A DNA stretch of 18,209 nt from CAWBRT01 sp050015355 (lineage in GTDB: Bacteria; Acidobacteriota; Terriglobia; Terriglobales; Acidobacteriaceae): assembly GCA_050015355.1 (NCBI GenBank), contig JBEKBO010000100.1, positions 1 to 18,209 of the forward strand, in the 5' to 3' direction. Positions 7,736 to 14,387 of this stretch are shown piece after piece (the stretch's first letter is position 1; every line of letters begins with the position of its first letter). The notes below the pieces were generated by a model, which was given only the letters and a program-made list of their open reading frames with translations, was not told the origin of the DNA and did not search any database. A program made the translations under genes and the position numbers.

Positions 7736-8083
7736 ATGCCTCTTGCGCTGAAGCTGGTGAATCTGGAAGAGGATCACCCGACGGTGAACCACGGCCTGCT
7801 GCGGCTGGACCGCGCCCTGGCTGCCGCCAGACAGGAGCGGATCACGTTGCTGAAGTTGATTCATGGATATGGGTCGAGCGGCGTCGGCGGGCAATTGCGC
7901 ATTGAGGTTTGGAAAGTGCTCGATCGCTACAAGCGCGCCGGAACCATCCGCGAGTTCATTCCGGGAGAACAGTTCCGCATCTCCGACGAGTCCTCATGGG
8001 CGTTGCTCAAGCGCTTTCCCGAGTTGAAACAGGATCGCGATTGGGGCCGCGGAAACCGGGGAATCACCCTCGTCGTCCTTTAG
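7736..8083 (+). CDS. Smr-domain protein
   Basis: 115 residues. The core matches a Smr (MutS2 C-terminal-like) domain: NLEEDHPTVNHGLLRLDRAL, then a strand ending in LIHGYGSSGVGGQLR (H43-G44 and the GxGSxGxGG loop), then a helix and EFIPGEQF. Smr domains are nucleic-acid-binding or nicking modules. The usual N-terminal DLHG is replaced here by a NLEED-type strand, so activity is uncertain. An in-frame TTG at 7682 would add 18 residues, but the ATG at 7736 starts right at the domain. The gene probably shares a transcript with the DPP-IV gene upstream and ends 302 bases from the convergent HU gene. Confidence 0.75.
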   Translation: MPLALKLVNLEEDHPTVNHGLLRLDRALAAARQERITLLKLIHGYGSSGVGGQLRIEVWKVLDRYKRAGTIREFIPGEQFRISDESSWALLKRFPELKQDRDWGRGNRGITLVVL

Positions 8084-8085
8084 CG

Positions 8086-8113
8086 CGGTTCCACAGTGGA
8101 TGTATCCGATCAT
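8086..8113 (+). repeat. AGAGCAATTCC-type dispersed repeat, degenerate copy 3
   Basis: GCGGTTCCACAGTGGATGTA followed by TCCGATCATG aligns with the copies at 2088 (GCAATTCCGAAGTTGGTGTA...) and 17994 (GCAATTCCACAGTCGGTATA...). It starts within 3 bases of the Smr stop codon. Confidence 0.4.
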
Positions 8114-8118
8114 GAGGG

Positions 8119-8207
8119 GTCATCCTGAGCGCAGCGAAGGATCTGCTTTTGCTGAAGCATAAGAAATGCAGATCCTTCGGCTTCGCTTCGCTCCGCCTCA
8201 GGATGAC
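8119..8207. repeat. Large inverted repeat with the CATCCTGAG element
   Basis: Outer arms GTCATCCTGAG (8119-8129) and CTCAGGATGAC (8197-8207) are perfect inverted repeats. Inner arms AAGGATCTGC (8137-8146) and GCAGATCCTT (8168-8177) are also perfect. The first 25 bases are identical to 10368-10392. The element sits between the convergent Smr and HU genes and could act as a bidirectional terminator when folded. Confidence 0.75.
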
Positions 8208-8233
8208 ACCTTCCATGGGGAATGGACTCAGGG

Positions 8234-8260
8234 AGGCTACACCTTCTCTGGAATTGCTCT
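8234..8260 (-). repeat. AGAGCAATTCC-type dispersed repeat, copy 4 (reverse)
   Basis: On the minus strand this reads AGAGCAATTCCAGAGAAGGT then GTAGCC. It closely matches copy 1 at 2088 in both the first 11 bases and the GGTGTA segment. Confidence 0.5.
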
Positions 8261-8295
8261 AGCTTATCTCGCGGAACTCACCGCCTCGGAAGCTG

Positions 8296-8324
8296 AAAAA
8301 GCCAGCTAAGGGATTTCGGCTGGC
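8296..8324 (-). terminator. Possible rho-independent terminator of the HU gene
   Basis: On the minus strand GCCAGC (8324-8319) pairs with GCTGGC (8306-8301) across a 12-base loop and runs into TTTTT (8300-8296). It lies about 60 bases after the HU stop. The 6-bp stem is short, hence the moderate confidence. Confidence 0.45.
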
Positions 8325-8385
8325 GCTGTCTGCGTCCGCCGGACCCCGCGCTGGCCATGACAACGATAATCCTGACGAATCGCGC

Positions 8386-8682
8386 TTACTTTTTCGCAGG
8401 AGCGATTGAGTCCTTCACGGCTTTGGCGACGTAGAACTTCACAACGGTCTTGGCGGGAATCTTAATCGGTTCTCCGGTCTGCGGATTGCGGCCCATGCGA
8501 GCCTTGCGCTGTGACTTCTTCAAGCGGCCCAGGCCTGCCAGAACGAACACTCCGTTCTTCTTCGTTTCTTTTACCGCAACGTCAGCCAGCGTAGCCAGGA
8601 ATGCGGCGACGGTCTTGTTATTGAGTTCCAGCTTCTCAGCTAAATGGCGCACGAGAGCGCTCTTGGTCATACCAGCTGCCAT
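8386..8682 (-). CDS. HU-family DNA-binding protein
   Basis: 98 residues. The HU/IHF fold is clear: N-terminal helices (MTKSALVRHLAEKLELNNKT), the beta-arm region with GRLKKSQRKARMGRNPQTGE (the GRNPxTG signature, with the conserved arm proline) and IKIPAKTVVKFYVAKAVKD. It is a nucleoid-architecture protein that binds and bends DNA, acting as a dimer. The start at 8682 is fixed by a very strong Shine-Dalgarno AAGGAGGA (8698-8691, minus strand) about 8 bases upstream. The frame extends to 8745 but that part is not HU-like. The strong ribosome site and lone position fit a highly expressed monocistronic gene. A possible terminator follows at 8296-8324. HU and IHF subunits cannot be told apart here. 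Confidence 0.92.
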   Translation of the reverse strand: MAAGMTKSALVRHLAEKLELNNKTVAAFLATLADVAVKETKKNGVFVLAGLGRLKKSQRKARMGRNPQTGEPIKIPAKTVVKFYVAKAVKDSIAPAKK

Positions 8683-8698
8683 CGGAAATATCCTCCTT

Positions 8699-9039
8699 GG
8701 AGTCGAGTGCGTCGAGCTACTCAACGGCGGATATCTTACCACCAACTCGAAAGACGGGAAGTGATTTTACATAGATTTTATGCGGGCTTTTCCACAGGTG
8801 TATGCCCCGCAGCCGCTGGCCATGCCTGTTTCGGGGCGGCAATGGCAAACCCGCGACTCAAGCGGGTTGGGCAGGCGGCCACTCCGGCGGTGCGGCTGAA
8901 CCCGGGTGAGGGGCCTTGCTTCGAGAATCAGGCTCAAACTTTCGTCAAGCCTGTCGAACGGCTGGCTTGGCGGTCTGCGCACTACGAACCATGGAGTTAG
9001 CCTGGGTGCAGTGCAATAATAGTTTCGAGAGAGGCTTTC
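8699..9039. other. Divergent intergenic region between HU and the Cys-knuckle gene
   Basis: I see no gene in this stretch. It must hold the HU promoter (minus strand) and the promoter of the gene at 9040. AT-rich bases at 8763-8780 are the best place for the HU promoter, but I cannot define hexamers with confidence. A perfect 7-bp hairpin AACCCGC/GCGGGTT lies at 8848-8854/8862-8868. Confidence 0.4.
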
Positions 9040-9699
9040 GTGAGCTGCGAGATCTGCCACAACCGGAAAGAAAAACGCTTCTGTCCAGCCATTCATGGGC
9101 GCATCTGCCCGCAGTGCTGCGGTGAACAGCGCGAAGTTACACTCGATTGTCCGGAGGACTGCTCCTACCTGCAACAAGCCCGCGCGCGGGAGAAGGCCCG
9201 CACCCCGGAACAACTTGCGGGCGAGGAACTGTTCCCCAAGGTGGAGATCGGGCAGCGCTTCTACTACGAACGCGAGCCGCTGATTGGAGGCCTGCTGTAC
9301 GAACTGACTCGTCTGGGCGGCCTGCACCGCGACTGGAACGATCGTGACCTCAGCGGCGCCCTGACGGCGCTAGCCCGCAGCTACGAACGGCTGGCGGGTT
9401 CCGGCATCATCTACAACGAGTCGACCACGAATCCGATTCATCAGGCCGTCGCCGAAGAGCTGCAAAAGAGAATCGACCAGTACCGTCAGTTGGAGCAGCA
9501 AAAGCTGGGCTATTCCTCCCTGAAGGACTCCGACATTCTCAAGGCGCTGGTGTTTTTGGTCCGCACGGCGCAGGTGCGCACCTCGGGACGGCCACGCTCT
9601 CGGGCCTTCTTGTCGTACCTGGCGGAGCAGTTTCCGGAGGCAAGGCAGAAAGCGGGCCTGGTAAACGGGAGCGCCTCAAGCCTGATTGTGCCGCCATAA
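9040..9699 (+). CDS. Unknown protein with N-terminal cysteine-rich zinc knuckle
   Basis: 219 residues; I do not recognise a named family. The first 45 residues carry Cys at 3, 6, 15, 23, 26, 27, 37 and 41, in the order C-x2-C, FCPAIHGRICPQCCGEQREV, then DCPEDCSYL. This pattern (ICPxCCGxxRxxxxxCPxxCxYL) recurs in bacterial proteins and almost certainly binds metal. The rest is mostly alpha-helical and charged (about 46-205), with no signal peptide or membrane segment. The GTG start at 9040 follows GAGAGAGG (about 9026-9033), a usable ribosome site, and places the first Cys pair at the N-terminus. folK follows 109 bases later on the same strand. Function unknown. Confidence 0.75.
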   Translation: MSCEICHNRKEKRFCPAIHGRICPQCCGEQREVTLDCPEDCSYLQQARAREKARTPEQLAGEELFPKVEIGQRFYYEREPLIGGLLYELTRLGGLHRDWNDRDLSGALTALARSYERLAGSGIIYNESTTNPIHQAVAEELQKRIDQYRQLEQQKLGYSSLKDSDILKALVFLVRTAQVRTSGRPRSRAFLSYLAEQFPEARQKAGLVNGSASSLIVPP

Positions 9700-9746
9700 A
9701 CCCGGCTGGCATTGATCGGTTCGGCGCGCGCTGTGGTGGCCGGGTT
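9699..9746 (+). repeat. Hairpin between the Cys-knuckle gene and folK
   Basis: AACCCGGC (9699-9706, starting at the end of the TAA stop) is the exact reverse complement of GCCGGGTT (9739-9746). The 32-base loop is GC-rich. No T-run follows, so any role in termination or mRNA processing is speculative. Confidence 0.35.
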
Positions 9747-9808
9747 GAGGTAGAACAGCGGGAATACCGCTTTCCTGAGTTGTTTCAGGCGTAGGCGATC
9801 GTCTGGCA

Positions 9809-10318
9809 ATGGAAAAGACAGTTTATCTTTCGCTCGGCTCAAATCTGGGCGACCGGGCACGGAACCTGCAAGCAGCGATTGAGCGGCTGCGCTCGATCGG
9901 TGAGGTGGCCGCTCTTTCCGGTTTTTACGAGACCGAGCCGGTCGGCGATTTTCATCAACCCTGGTTTCTGAATTGCGCGGTGATGCTGCGTACCGAAAAG
10001 ATGCCACGCCAACTGCTTGCGGCGGTGATGGCAATCGAGCAGGCACTCGGACGCAAGCGAACCGTGGCCAAGGGACCGCGCATTATTGACATCGACATCC
10101 TGCTGTTCGGTGCCTTCGTAGTGGACCTGCCCAGCCTGATGATTCCTCATCCCGCCATGCACGAACGGCGCTTTGTGCTGCAACCTCTCGCGGAAATCGC
10201 GCCCGCCGTCCGGCATCCCGTTTTCCACCGCACAATTCGCGAGTTGCTGGAGGATCTGCCCCTGGGCCCGCCCCAAGTGCGTAAAGTGGACGACAAGACT
10301 ACCGAGGGCAGTGCCTAG
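9809..10318 (+). CDS. folK: 2-amino-4-hydroxy-6-hydroxymethyldihydropteridine pyrophosphokinase (HPPK)
   Basis: 169 residues, the normal HPPK length. It transfers pyrophosphate from ATP to 6-hydroxymethyl-dihydropterin, the step before dihydropteroate synthase in folate synthesis. The motifs are complete: SLGSNLGDR (8-16), YETEPVG (40-46), the pterin-contacting FLN at 53-55, GPRIIDIDILLFG (89-101) with the Mg-binding D94 and D96, and IPHPAMHERRFVLQPLAEIAP. The ATG start gives the standard MEKTVYLSLGSN. Its ribosome site is weak. No folB or folP neighbour is present in the window. A repeat-rich region follows. Confidence 0.95.
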   Translation: MEKTVYLSLGSNLGDRARNLQAAIERLRSIGEVAALSGFYETEPVGDFHQPWFLNCAVMLRTEKMPRQLLAAVMAIEQALGRKRTVAKGPRIIDIDILLFGAFVVDLPSLMIPHPAMHERRFVLQPLAEIAPAVRHPVFHRTIRELLEDLPLGPPQVRKVDDKTTEGSA

Positions 10319-10367
10319 AGCGATGTTCCCGAAATACCCTTCGCATAACTCAACACATCTCGTGAGT

Positions 10368-10504
10368 GTCATCCTGAGCGCAGCGAAGGATCCCAGGATA
10401 TTGTCCCACCCCGCGCCGCTCAGAGCCTTTAGATGAAATCCTTCGGCTGCGCCTCAGTCCCGCGCTGTGCTGGGATTCCCGAGGTCCTTCGCTTCGCTCA
10501 GGAT
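10368..10504. repeat. Second CATCCTGAG element forming a 134-bp inverted repeat
   Basis: The left arm ATCCTGAGCGCAGCGAAGGA (10371-10390) pairs with TCCTTCGCTTCGCTCAGGAT (10485-10504) at 19 of 20 positions. An inner partial right arm (AATCCTTCGGCTGCGCCTCAG, from 10437) suggests nested or tandem insertion. The first 25 bases (10368-10392) are identical to 8119-8143. It lies between the convergent folK and receiver genes. Confidence 0.75.
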
Positions 10505-10517
10505 TTCGGCAGGCGGC

Positions 10518-10883
10518 TCAGACGCCGCCTCTACGCCTCAACTTCGCAAGCCGCTCGACCTCTTTGAGCAGAGCCTGCGGGCCTTCACCCTTGTGCACGA
10601 AACTGTCCACATGTTCGAGGTCCTCGAGGCCGTCCGCTCCGGAAAGCAGGATCACGGCCATGCCGGGATGAAACGCTTTTAGTTCGGCTGCCAACTCGTT
10701 GCCCCTGATGCCATCCAGGTAGTAATCGACGATTGCCAGATCGAACCGCTGGTTGGCGATCAATTCGCGGGCAACCGCCGCGCTCACGGCGGTTTGCACC
10801 TTATGCCCGGCACTTTCCAGCACCAGCTTACGGGGATGTAACGCTGCCTCGTTATCGTCCACGCAGAGGATCGCGGAAGCCAT
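10518..10883 (-). CDS. Stand-alone response-regulator receiver domain
   Basis: 121 residues, just a CheY-like receiver with no output domain. The acidic pocket is D9-D10, the phospho-acceptor is D53 (AIVDYYLDG), the switch residue is S81 (ILLSGAD) and the conserved lysine is K98 (VHKGEG). The usual K-P is K-G here. Such single-domain proteins act by protein-protein interaction or in phosphorelays. The ATG at 10883 has AGGAG about 8 bases upstream and gives the standard ILCVDDNE start; the longer frame to 10961 lacks support. No histidine kinase lies in the window. A 15-bp dyad lies 58 bases upstream. Confidence 0.88.
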   Translation of the reverse strand: MASAILCVDDNEAALHPRKLVLESAGHKVQTAVSAAVARELIANQRFDLAIVDYYLDGIRGNELAAELKAFHPGMAVILLSGADGLEDLEHVDSFVHKGEGPQALLKEVERLAKLRRRGGV

Positions 10884-10940
10884 ATCAACCACTCCTGTTA
10901 CGCGATAGCGGAGAGCACGCCAATGGCTCGCCGTAATGAT

Positions 10941-10955
10941 TGTTGCACTGCAACA
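10941..10955. promoter_or_regulatory. 15-bp perfect dyad, possible operator
   Basis: TGTTGCA-C-TGCAACA is a perfect 7+1+7 palindrome, 58 bases upstream of the receiver ATG and within the divergent region. The size and symmetry fit a dimeric helix-turn-helix regulator site. No cognate regulator is identified. Confidence 0.4.
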
Positions 10956-11073
10956 TCGCAAGAGATTACTCTTTCACTCCCGGCGAGTCAAGCCCAACCG
11001 CCCCTGAAATGCCCGCCCAACGCCCGCCGTCGAAGGAATGCGCGAGGGTGGTTCCAGCATGCGAGACGCCAAA

Positions 11074-11118
11074 GTGAAGCCCGTGAAGCCCGTGAAGCCC
11101 GTGAAGCCCGTGAAGCCC
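11074..11118 (+). repeat. Five tandem copies of a 9-bp unit
   Basis: The unit GTGAAGCCC repeats five times without mismatch (11074, 11083, 11092, 11101, 11110). It is non-coding as far as I can see, since no frame through it looks like a real protein. Confidence 0.9.
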
Positions 11119-11271
11119 AACTGTGCCGTGCTCCTGCGGGAGAAGACATCGACAGGAGCATTGCTCAATCAGTAGAATCAAAGGGTTGGTGCACAGGTCG
11201 AACCGCCCGTCCGCCTCTGTCTTACGCCAGCGTGACCGCGTCTTTCCGGCGACTACCGAACAGGTGAGTTT

Positions 11272-11898
11272 TTGAAGCATTTTTTCGCGCTGTACAAAGG
11301 TTTCATCATGCACGTGCTCGCCCCACTGGGCGGGCCGTGGGCGATTTTCTTTCTGACCACGGTGGACGGAGCGGCGTTTGGCATTCCTCTCGACGCGTTG
11401 TTGGCGTACTACGCCTATACGAATCGCGCCCAGATCGTGCCTTGCATCCTGATGGGCGCACTCGGCTCCATGCTCGGAAGTCTGGTTCCTTACCTGATCG
11501 GATACAAGGGGGGAGAAGCCTTCATCGTGAGACGCGTCGGAAAGCAGCGCTTTGATATCGTCCACGCGCGGGTGGAACGCTACGGCATGTGGGCGCTGAT
11601 CATTCCTTCCATGTTGCCGCCGCCGACGCCATTCAAGTTGTTCGTTTTTTGCGCCGGGGTTGCCGAGATGAGCTGGATCCGGTTTTGCGTCTCCGTCTTC
11701 GCCGGCCGGCTGGCGCGCTTCACGCTGCTAACGGTGCTCACCATCATCTTTGGCCCACAGATTGTGGACCTGTTCCAGACGGTTATCATGCGCCACTGGC
11801 CGATAGCCCTGGCCATGGTGGCTGCCGCCACGCTCTTGATCGTCATGGTTGTGCGCCGCCGTCGCGCACGCACCCAGCAACCGGTCGAGATCGCATAG
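11272..11898 (+). CDS. VTT/DedA-like (YqaA-type) membrane protein
   Basis: 208 residues with about five hydrophobic segments (near 22-48, 53-77, 105-132, 137-161 and 174-194) and a basic C-terminal tail (VRRRRARTQQ). The conserved VTT/SNARE-associated features are the GALGSMLGSLVPYLIGYKGG segment, MLPPPTPFKLFVFCAGV and the downstream glycine-arginine pair in FAGRLARFTLL. DedA/VTT proteins are inner-membrane proteins linked to lipid flipping, membrane homeostasis and resistance phenotypes. The start codon is TTG at 11272, supported by AGGTGA (11262-11267) at good spacing; the next Met (M13) would cut into the first conserved region. It is transcribed away from the receiver gene. Confidence 0.82.
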   Translation: MKHFFALYKGFIMHVLAPLGGPWAIFFLTTVDGAAFGIPLDALLAYYAYTNRAQIVPCILMGALGSMLGSLVPYLIGYKGGEAFIVRRVGKQRFDIVHARVERYGMWALIIPSMLPPPTPFKLFVFCAGVAEMSWIRFCVSVFAGRLARFTLLTVLTIIFGPQIVDLFQTVIMRHWPIALAMVAAATLLIVMVVRRRRARTQQPVEIA

Positions 11899-11969
11899 AC
11901 CAGTTTCGCGCAAGCTATGTCCCATGAAGCAGCCGGGCGGTGTCGGGGTCCCCGGCAAACTGGGCTTTG

Positions 11970-12000
11970 GAGCAATTCCCTTATTAGTGCATCCAAAAAT
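11970..12000 (+). repeat. AGAGCAATTCC-type dispersed repeat, copy 5
   Basis: GAGCAATTCCCTTATTAGTG followed by CATCC retains the GAGCAATTCC core and the trailing ATCC, with a diverged middle. Confidence 0.45.
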
Positions 12001-12111
12001 TCCCAAGGAAATGTCATGGCGACCGGAGCGCCGAGCGCCGATGGCCGGAGCAGTCAGGCTGCGTACCCGACACTACATTCGAGAAGCAAGAAGCGATTCG
12101 GGCGCGGAGTG

Positions 12112-12153
12112 GAGCCACCCTTTGTTTTCGACAGCAGAAACAAAAGATGGCTC
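12112..12153. repeat. Imperfect inverted repeat (GAGCCA...TGGCTC)
   Basis: The left arm GAGCCACCCTTTGTTTTC (12112-12129) faces the right arm GAAACAAAAGATGGCTC (12137-12153) across a short loop. It can form a long stem with a few mismatches. It could terminate either convergent transcript. The following GCTCGACTTCGCTCGCCATG resembles the dispersed-repeat sequence style seen near 8180 and 10490. Confidence 0.55.
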
Positions 12154-12232
12154 GACTTCGCTCGCCATGACAGTCTGATATGTCGGGACACACCCACTGC
12201 GTGACAGTCATCCCGGCTCGGTGAGATCGTGC

Positions 12233-13306
12233 TCATCGCCCTTTGCCCGGTATATTGCGCACACCGATCCCGGCGTCCTCAACCTGGAGAGTGGGAGAAA
12301 GCAGAACGTAAGCGCCCATGACCGAGCGGCGCGAGTCCGGATAGATGAACCGCAGGTCGCGAAAGCGGACCAGGAATCCGGGCGAGGCTCCGTCGAGCTT
12401 CTCGGTCTCAACCAGCGGATACCGCGCCCAATCCAGATACGTGCGGCCCAGCCGAGTGTTGCGAGCGGCATTGCTGGCGAGCGCCCACTCGGGTTTCGAA
12501 TAGACACGGGCGCGCCCCTGTGGATCGACCGCCGGAGCGAGCGAATCGACATCCATGGCGACGTAGCGGTCTACGGTATCGACTACGCCGTACCAGCGAA
12601 ACGGATTCACCATGTAAGGAAAGGCGGAAAGGCGCACGGGGGTTCTGCCCAGATACTCAAGCGCGTCCATCGCATTGACAGCCCGCCGATGCTCGTAGTC
12701 GCGCACTCCCCACAGCAACACCATCAGCGCGAGCGCGACAATCGCTCCCACTCTGCCGCGCGGACTTTTTTCACGCGCCCCAATCTCCTGGTTGACCAGT
12801 GCGAACAAGACCGGCAAGGCGAGCCCGCCGATCAGAACGGCGAGAAGTAGAGGCTCGATAATGAAGACGATATCCCACGCATACCACTTCGGCCACCACG
12901 GCCATAGGGGCCGCACCCCGTAATTGTTGGTGAAGTCCAACAACAGGTGGCTGTAGCCGGCCACGCAGGCAAACAAGTACAGCAGCCCCCAGCGTGGCAT
13001 CAACGCGTCGGGGTCTGGTGATTTCGTCGTGCGCGCCGGTCGGCGGCGTCGCCACCTTTGATGCAAGCGGTGCCCGGCGAAGACCAGGGCGAGCACCAAG
13101 GCCGACACCAGCGGAATTCCCCACAGCGTGTGCGTCGCTCCGCGATGGTTGGCAAAACCGGCGACGGAGCCATTCACGTATGCGATGAGGTCGATATCGG
13201 GAGCTTCGGCCGCCAGCGTCATGGTAAGCGTGGCTAGCGCCGTCTTGCGGTTGAAGCCCAGGCGCGCCAAGCACGCACCGGTCAGAAAATGAGTGACTGG
13301 CTCCAC
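12233..13306 (-). CDS. YdjM-like metal-dependent membrane hydrolase
   Basis: 357 residues, matching the LexA-binding, inner-membrane-associated putative hydrolase family (YdjM, PF04307). Conserved polar residues are H6 in MEPVTHFLTG, D37-x-D39 (APDID), the HRGATHT motif (H54, H59), and H120-x3-D124 (YSHLLLDFTNNYG). These probably form a metal site. Hydrophobic segments occur near 61-79, 107-125, 144-172 and 187-203, so it is an integral membrane protein. The C-terminal 150 residues (about 208-357) are soluble and longer than in the shortest family members. The GTG start at 13306 is preceded by GAGGGA. It begins 18 bases after the lipid kinase stop, so the two are surely co-transcribed. Substrate unknown. 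Confidence 0.85.
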   Translation of the reverse strand: MEPVTHFLTGACLARLGFNRKTALATLTMTLAAEAPDIDLIAYVNGSVAGFANHRGATHTLWGIPLVSALVLALVFAGHRLHQRWRRRRPARTTKSPDPDALMPRWGLLYLFACVAGYSHLLLDFTNNYGVRPLWPWWPKWYAWDIVFIIEPLLLAVLIGGLALPVLFALVNQEIGAREKSPRGRVGAIVALALMVLLWGVRDYEHRRAVNAMDALEYLGRTPVRLSAFPYMVNPFRWYGVVDTVDRYVAMDVDSLAPAVDPQGRARVYSKPEWALASNAARNTRLGRTYLDWARYPLVETEKLDGASPGFLVRFRDLRFIYPDSRRSVMGAYVLLSPTLQVEDAGIGVRNIPGKGR

Positions 13307-13324
13307 GCTTCCCTCGACCTCATA

Positions 13325-14341
13325 TCACCGTGACGGTGGCATCAGCAGCGTCAGCGCCCGCGGCACGATGGACATTTCGACCGGCATGCCATTCAGTAAC
13401 TCGCCATCGGCCTGCGCGCGCAGGCGAGCTGTCGGACTGGTGTCGATCACGCGGAACCGGACGCACAGGGCGCGGACGAACTCGACGCGGGCTGAACGGC
13501 TTTTCGAATCCGGCCCTGCGCCGCGGAAGATCGCCGAAATTACGTAGCGAATCATGGCCAAGCGGCGGCTCGGTTTCAACGTGATCAGTTGCAGGTAGTC
13601 ATGGTCGAGCGCCCCGCCCGGACGCCAACGGCTTAGCCATTTGCCGAACGAACTCACCCGCATGCCGACCAGCTCAAGCAGCTCTTCCCGCCGCCGGCTT
13701 CCGTCGGGCAGCGTGATCTCGGCGGAGAACGGCGTAAAGTCGTGCGACACCAGCAATGATAATCCGGCGATGTAGTAGGCGGCGAAACCGCCGTGTTGCT
13801 TGAGCAGCGCGGTTGCGCCGTAAATCAATTCGGCGTGAACCCCCAAGCCGGCGGCAACCGAAAAGTACGTGGTGCGCCCTTCTTCCTGATCCGGCGTTCG
13901 ATTCCAGCGCAGTTGCCCGGCGGCTATGCGCCGTGGCGCGTAGCCAAGCGTGACCCGCGCCGCGGCTTTAATGTCGCCTGGAAGCCCGAGATCGGTGGCC
14001 AGCACGTTCGCCGTTCCCAACGGCAGCACTCCCAGCGCCACTTGTTCGGGGCCGTGCACCATGCCTTGCAGTACGTCGAAAACCGTCCCGTCTCCGCCGC
14101 AGGCGAAGATCGCGTCGAAGCCGCGAGCCAGGGCGTCTTTCGCCTGCCGGCCGCCTTCTCCCTGGGCGCGCGTTGCTTCCAGTTCGACTTCGACGCCGGC
14201 GTCGCGAAACACCTGCGCGGCAGAGAGCAATTTCCGTGTGTGCGCGGCGTGGGCATTCCCGGCAACTGGGTTGTAGAGCAGCAGAACCTTGTGGAAGGCT
14301 GGCATCGATTTATGCAGGACCGCTTCGGCCGGCGCGTTCAT
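13325..14341 (-). CDS. Diacylglycerol kinase-family lipid kinase
   Basis: 338 residues, a soluble DAGK_cat/YegS/LCB5-type kinase. The signatures are LLLYNPVAGNA (20-30), CGGDGTVFDV (81-90, with the ATP-binding GGDGT) and LPLGTANVLATDLG (106-119). The C-terminal beta-sandwich contains TYFSVAAGLGVHAELI and ends with the QADGELL segment (the conserved DGE), which completes the site. Members phosphorylate diacylglycerol, sphingoid bases or undecaprenol; the substrate here is not readable from sequence. The start is ATG at 14341; M13 is an alternative and neither has a strong ribosome site. It lies 46 bases after the receiver-DUF4388 gene and 18 before the ydjM-like gene. The operon suggests a membrane-lipid role. 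Confidence 0.9.
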   Translation of the reverse strand: MNAPAEAVLHKSMPAFHKVLLLYNPVAGNAHAAHTRKLLSAAQVFRDAGVEVELEATRAQGEGGRQAKDALARGFDAIFACGGDGTVFDVLQGMVHGPEQVALGVLPLGTANVLATDLGLPGDIKAAARVTLGYAPRRIAAGQLRWNRTPDQEEGRTTYFSVAAGLGVHAELIYGATALLKQHGGFAAYYIAGLSLLVSHDFTPFSAEITLPDGSRRREELLELVGMRVSSFGKWLSRWRPGGALDHDYLQLITLKPSRRLAMIRYVISAIFRGAGPDSKSRSARVEFVRALCVRFRVIDTSPTARLRAQADGELLNGMPVEMSIVPRALTLLMPPSR

Positions 14342-14387
14342 CGCACCAGGATGAGGTGTTCACGGTGATGACAACCGCCGCCGCCAT

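Larger units (their letters stand above)
10884..11271. other. Divergent intergenic region between the receiver and VTT genes
   Basis: 388 bases without a convincing gene. Frames running through it are low-complexity products of a tandem repeat. It holds a perfect dyad at 10941-10955 and a 5-copy 9-bp tandem repeat at 11074-11118, and should contain promoters for both flanking genes. Confidence 0.5.
11899..12232. repeat. Convergent intergenic region with repeats
   Basis: No gene is supported. The contents are the 12-mer TCGGGGTCCCCG (11943-11954, reverse complement at 1307-1318), an AGAGCAATTCC-type copy (11970-12000), and an imperfect inverted repeat at 12112-12153. The VTT gene and the ydjM-like gene end into it. 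Confidence 0.6.

Noticed and set aside
11074..11118. Tandem repeat as plasmid-type iterons
   Set aside because: No replication initiator gene or AT-rich melting region is nearby, and 9-bp units are too short for typical iterons.
10966..11565. Minus-strand frame with a GFTGFT or HGLHGL repeat
   Set aside because: The repeat is only the translation of the 9-bp DNA tandem repeat, and the rest is antisense to the VTT membrane protein gene.
8119..12175. Repeats that might be a CRISPR array
   Set aside because: The copies are kilobases apart, palindromic and differently oriented, with no regular spacers and no cas genes.
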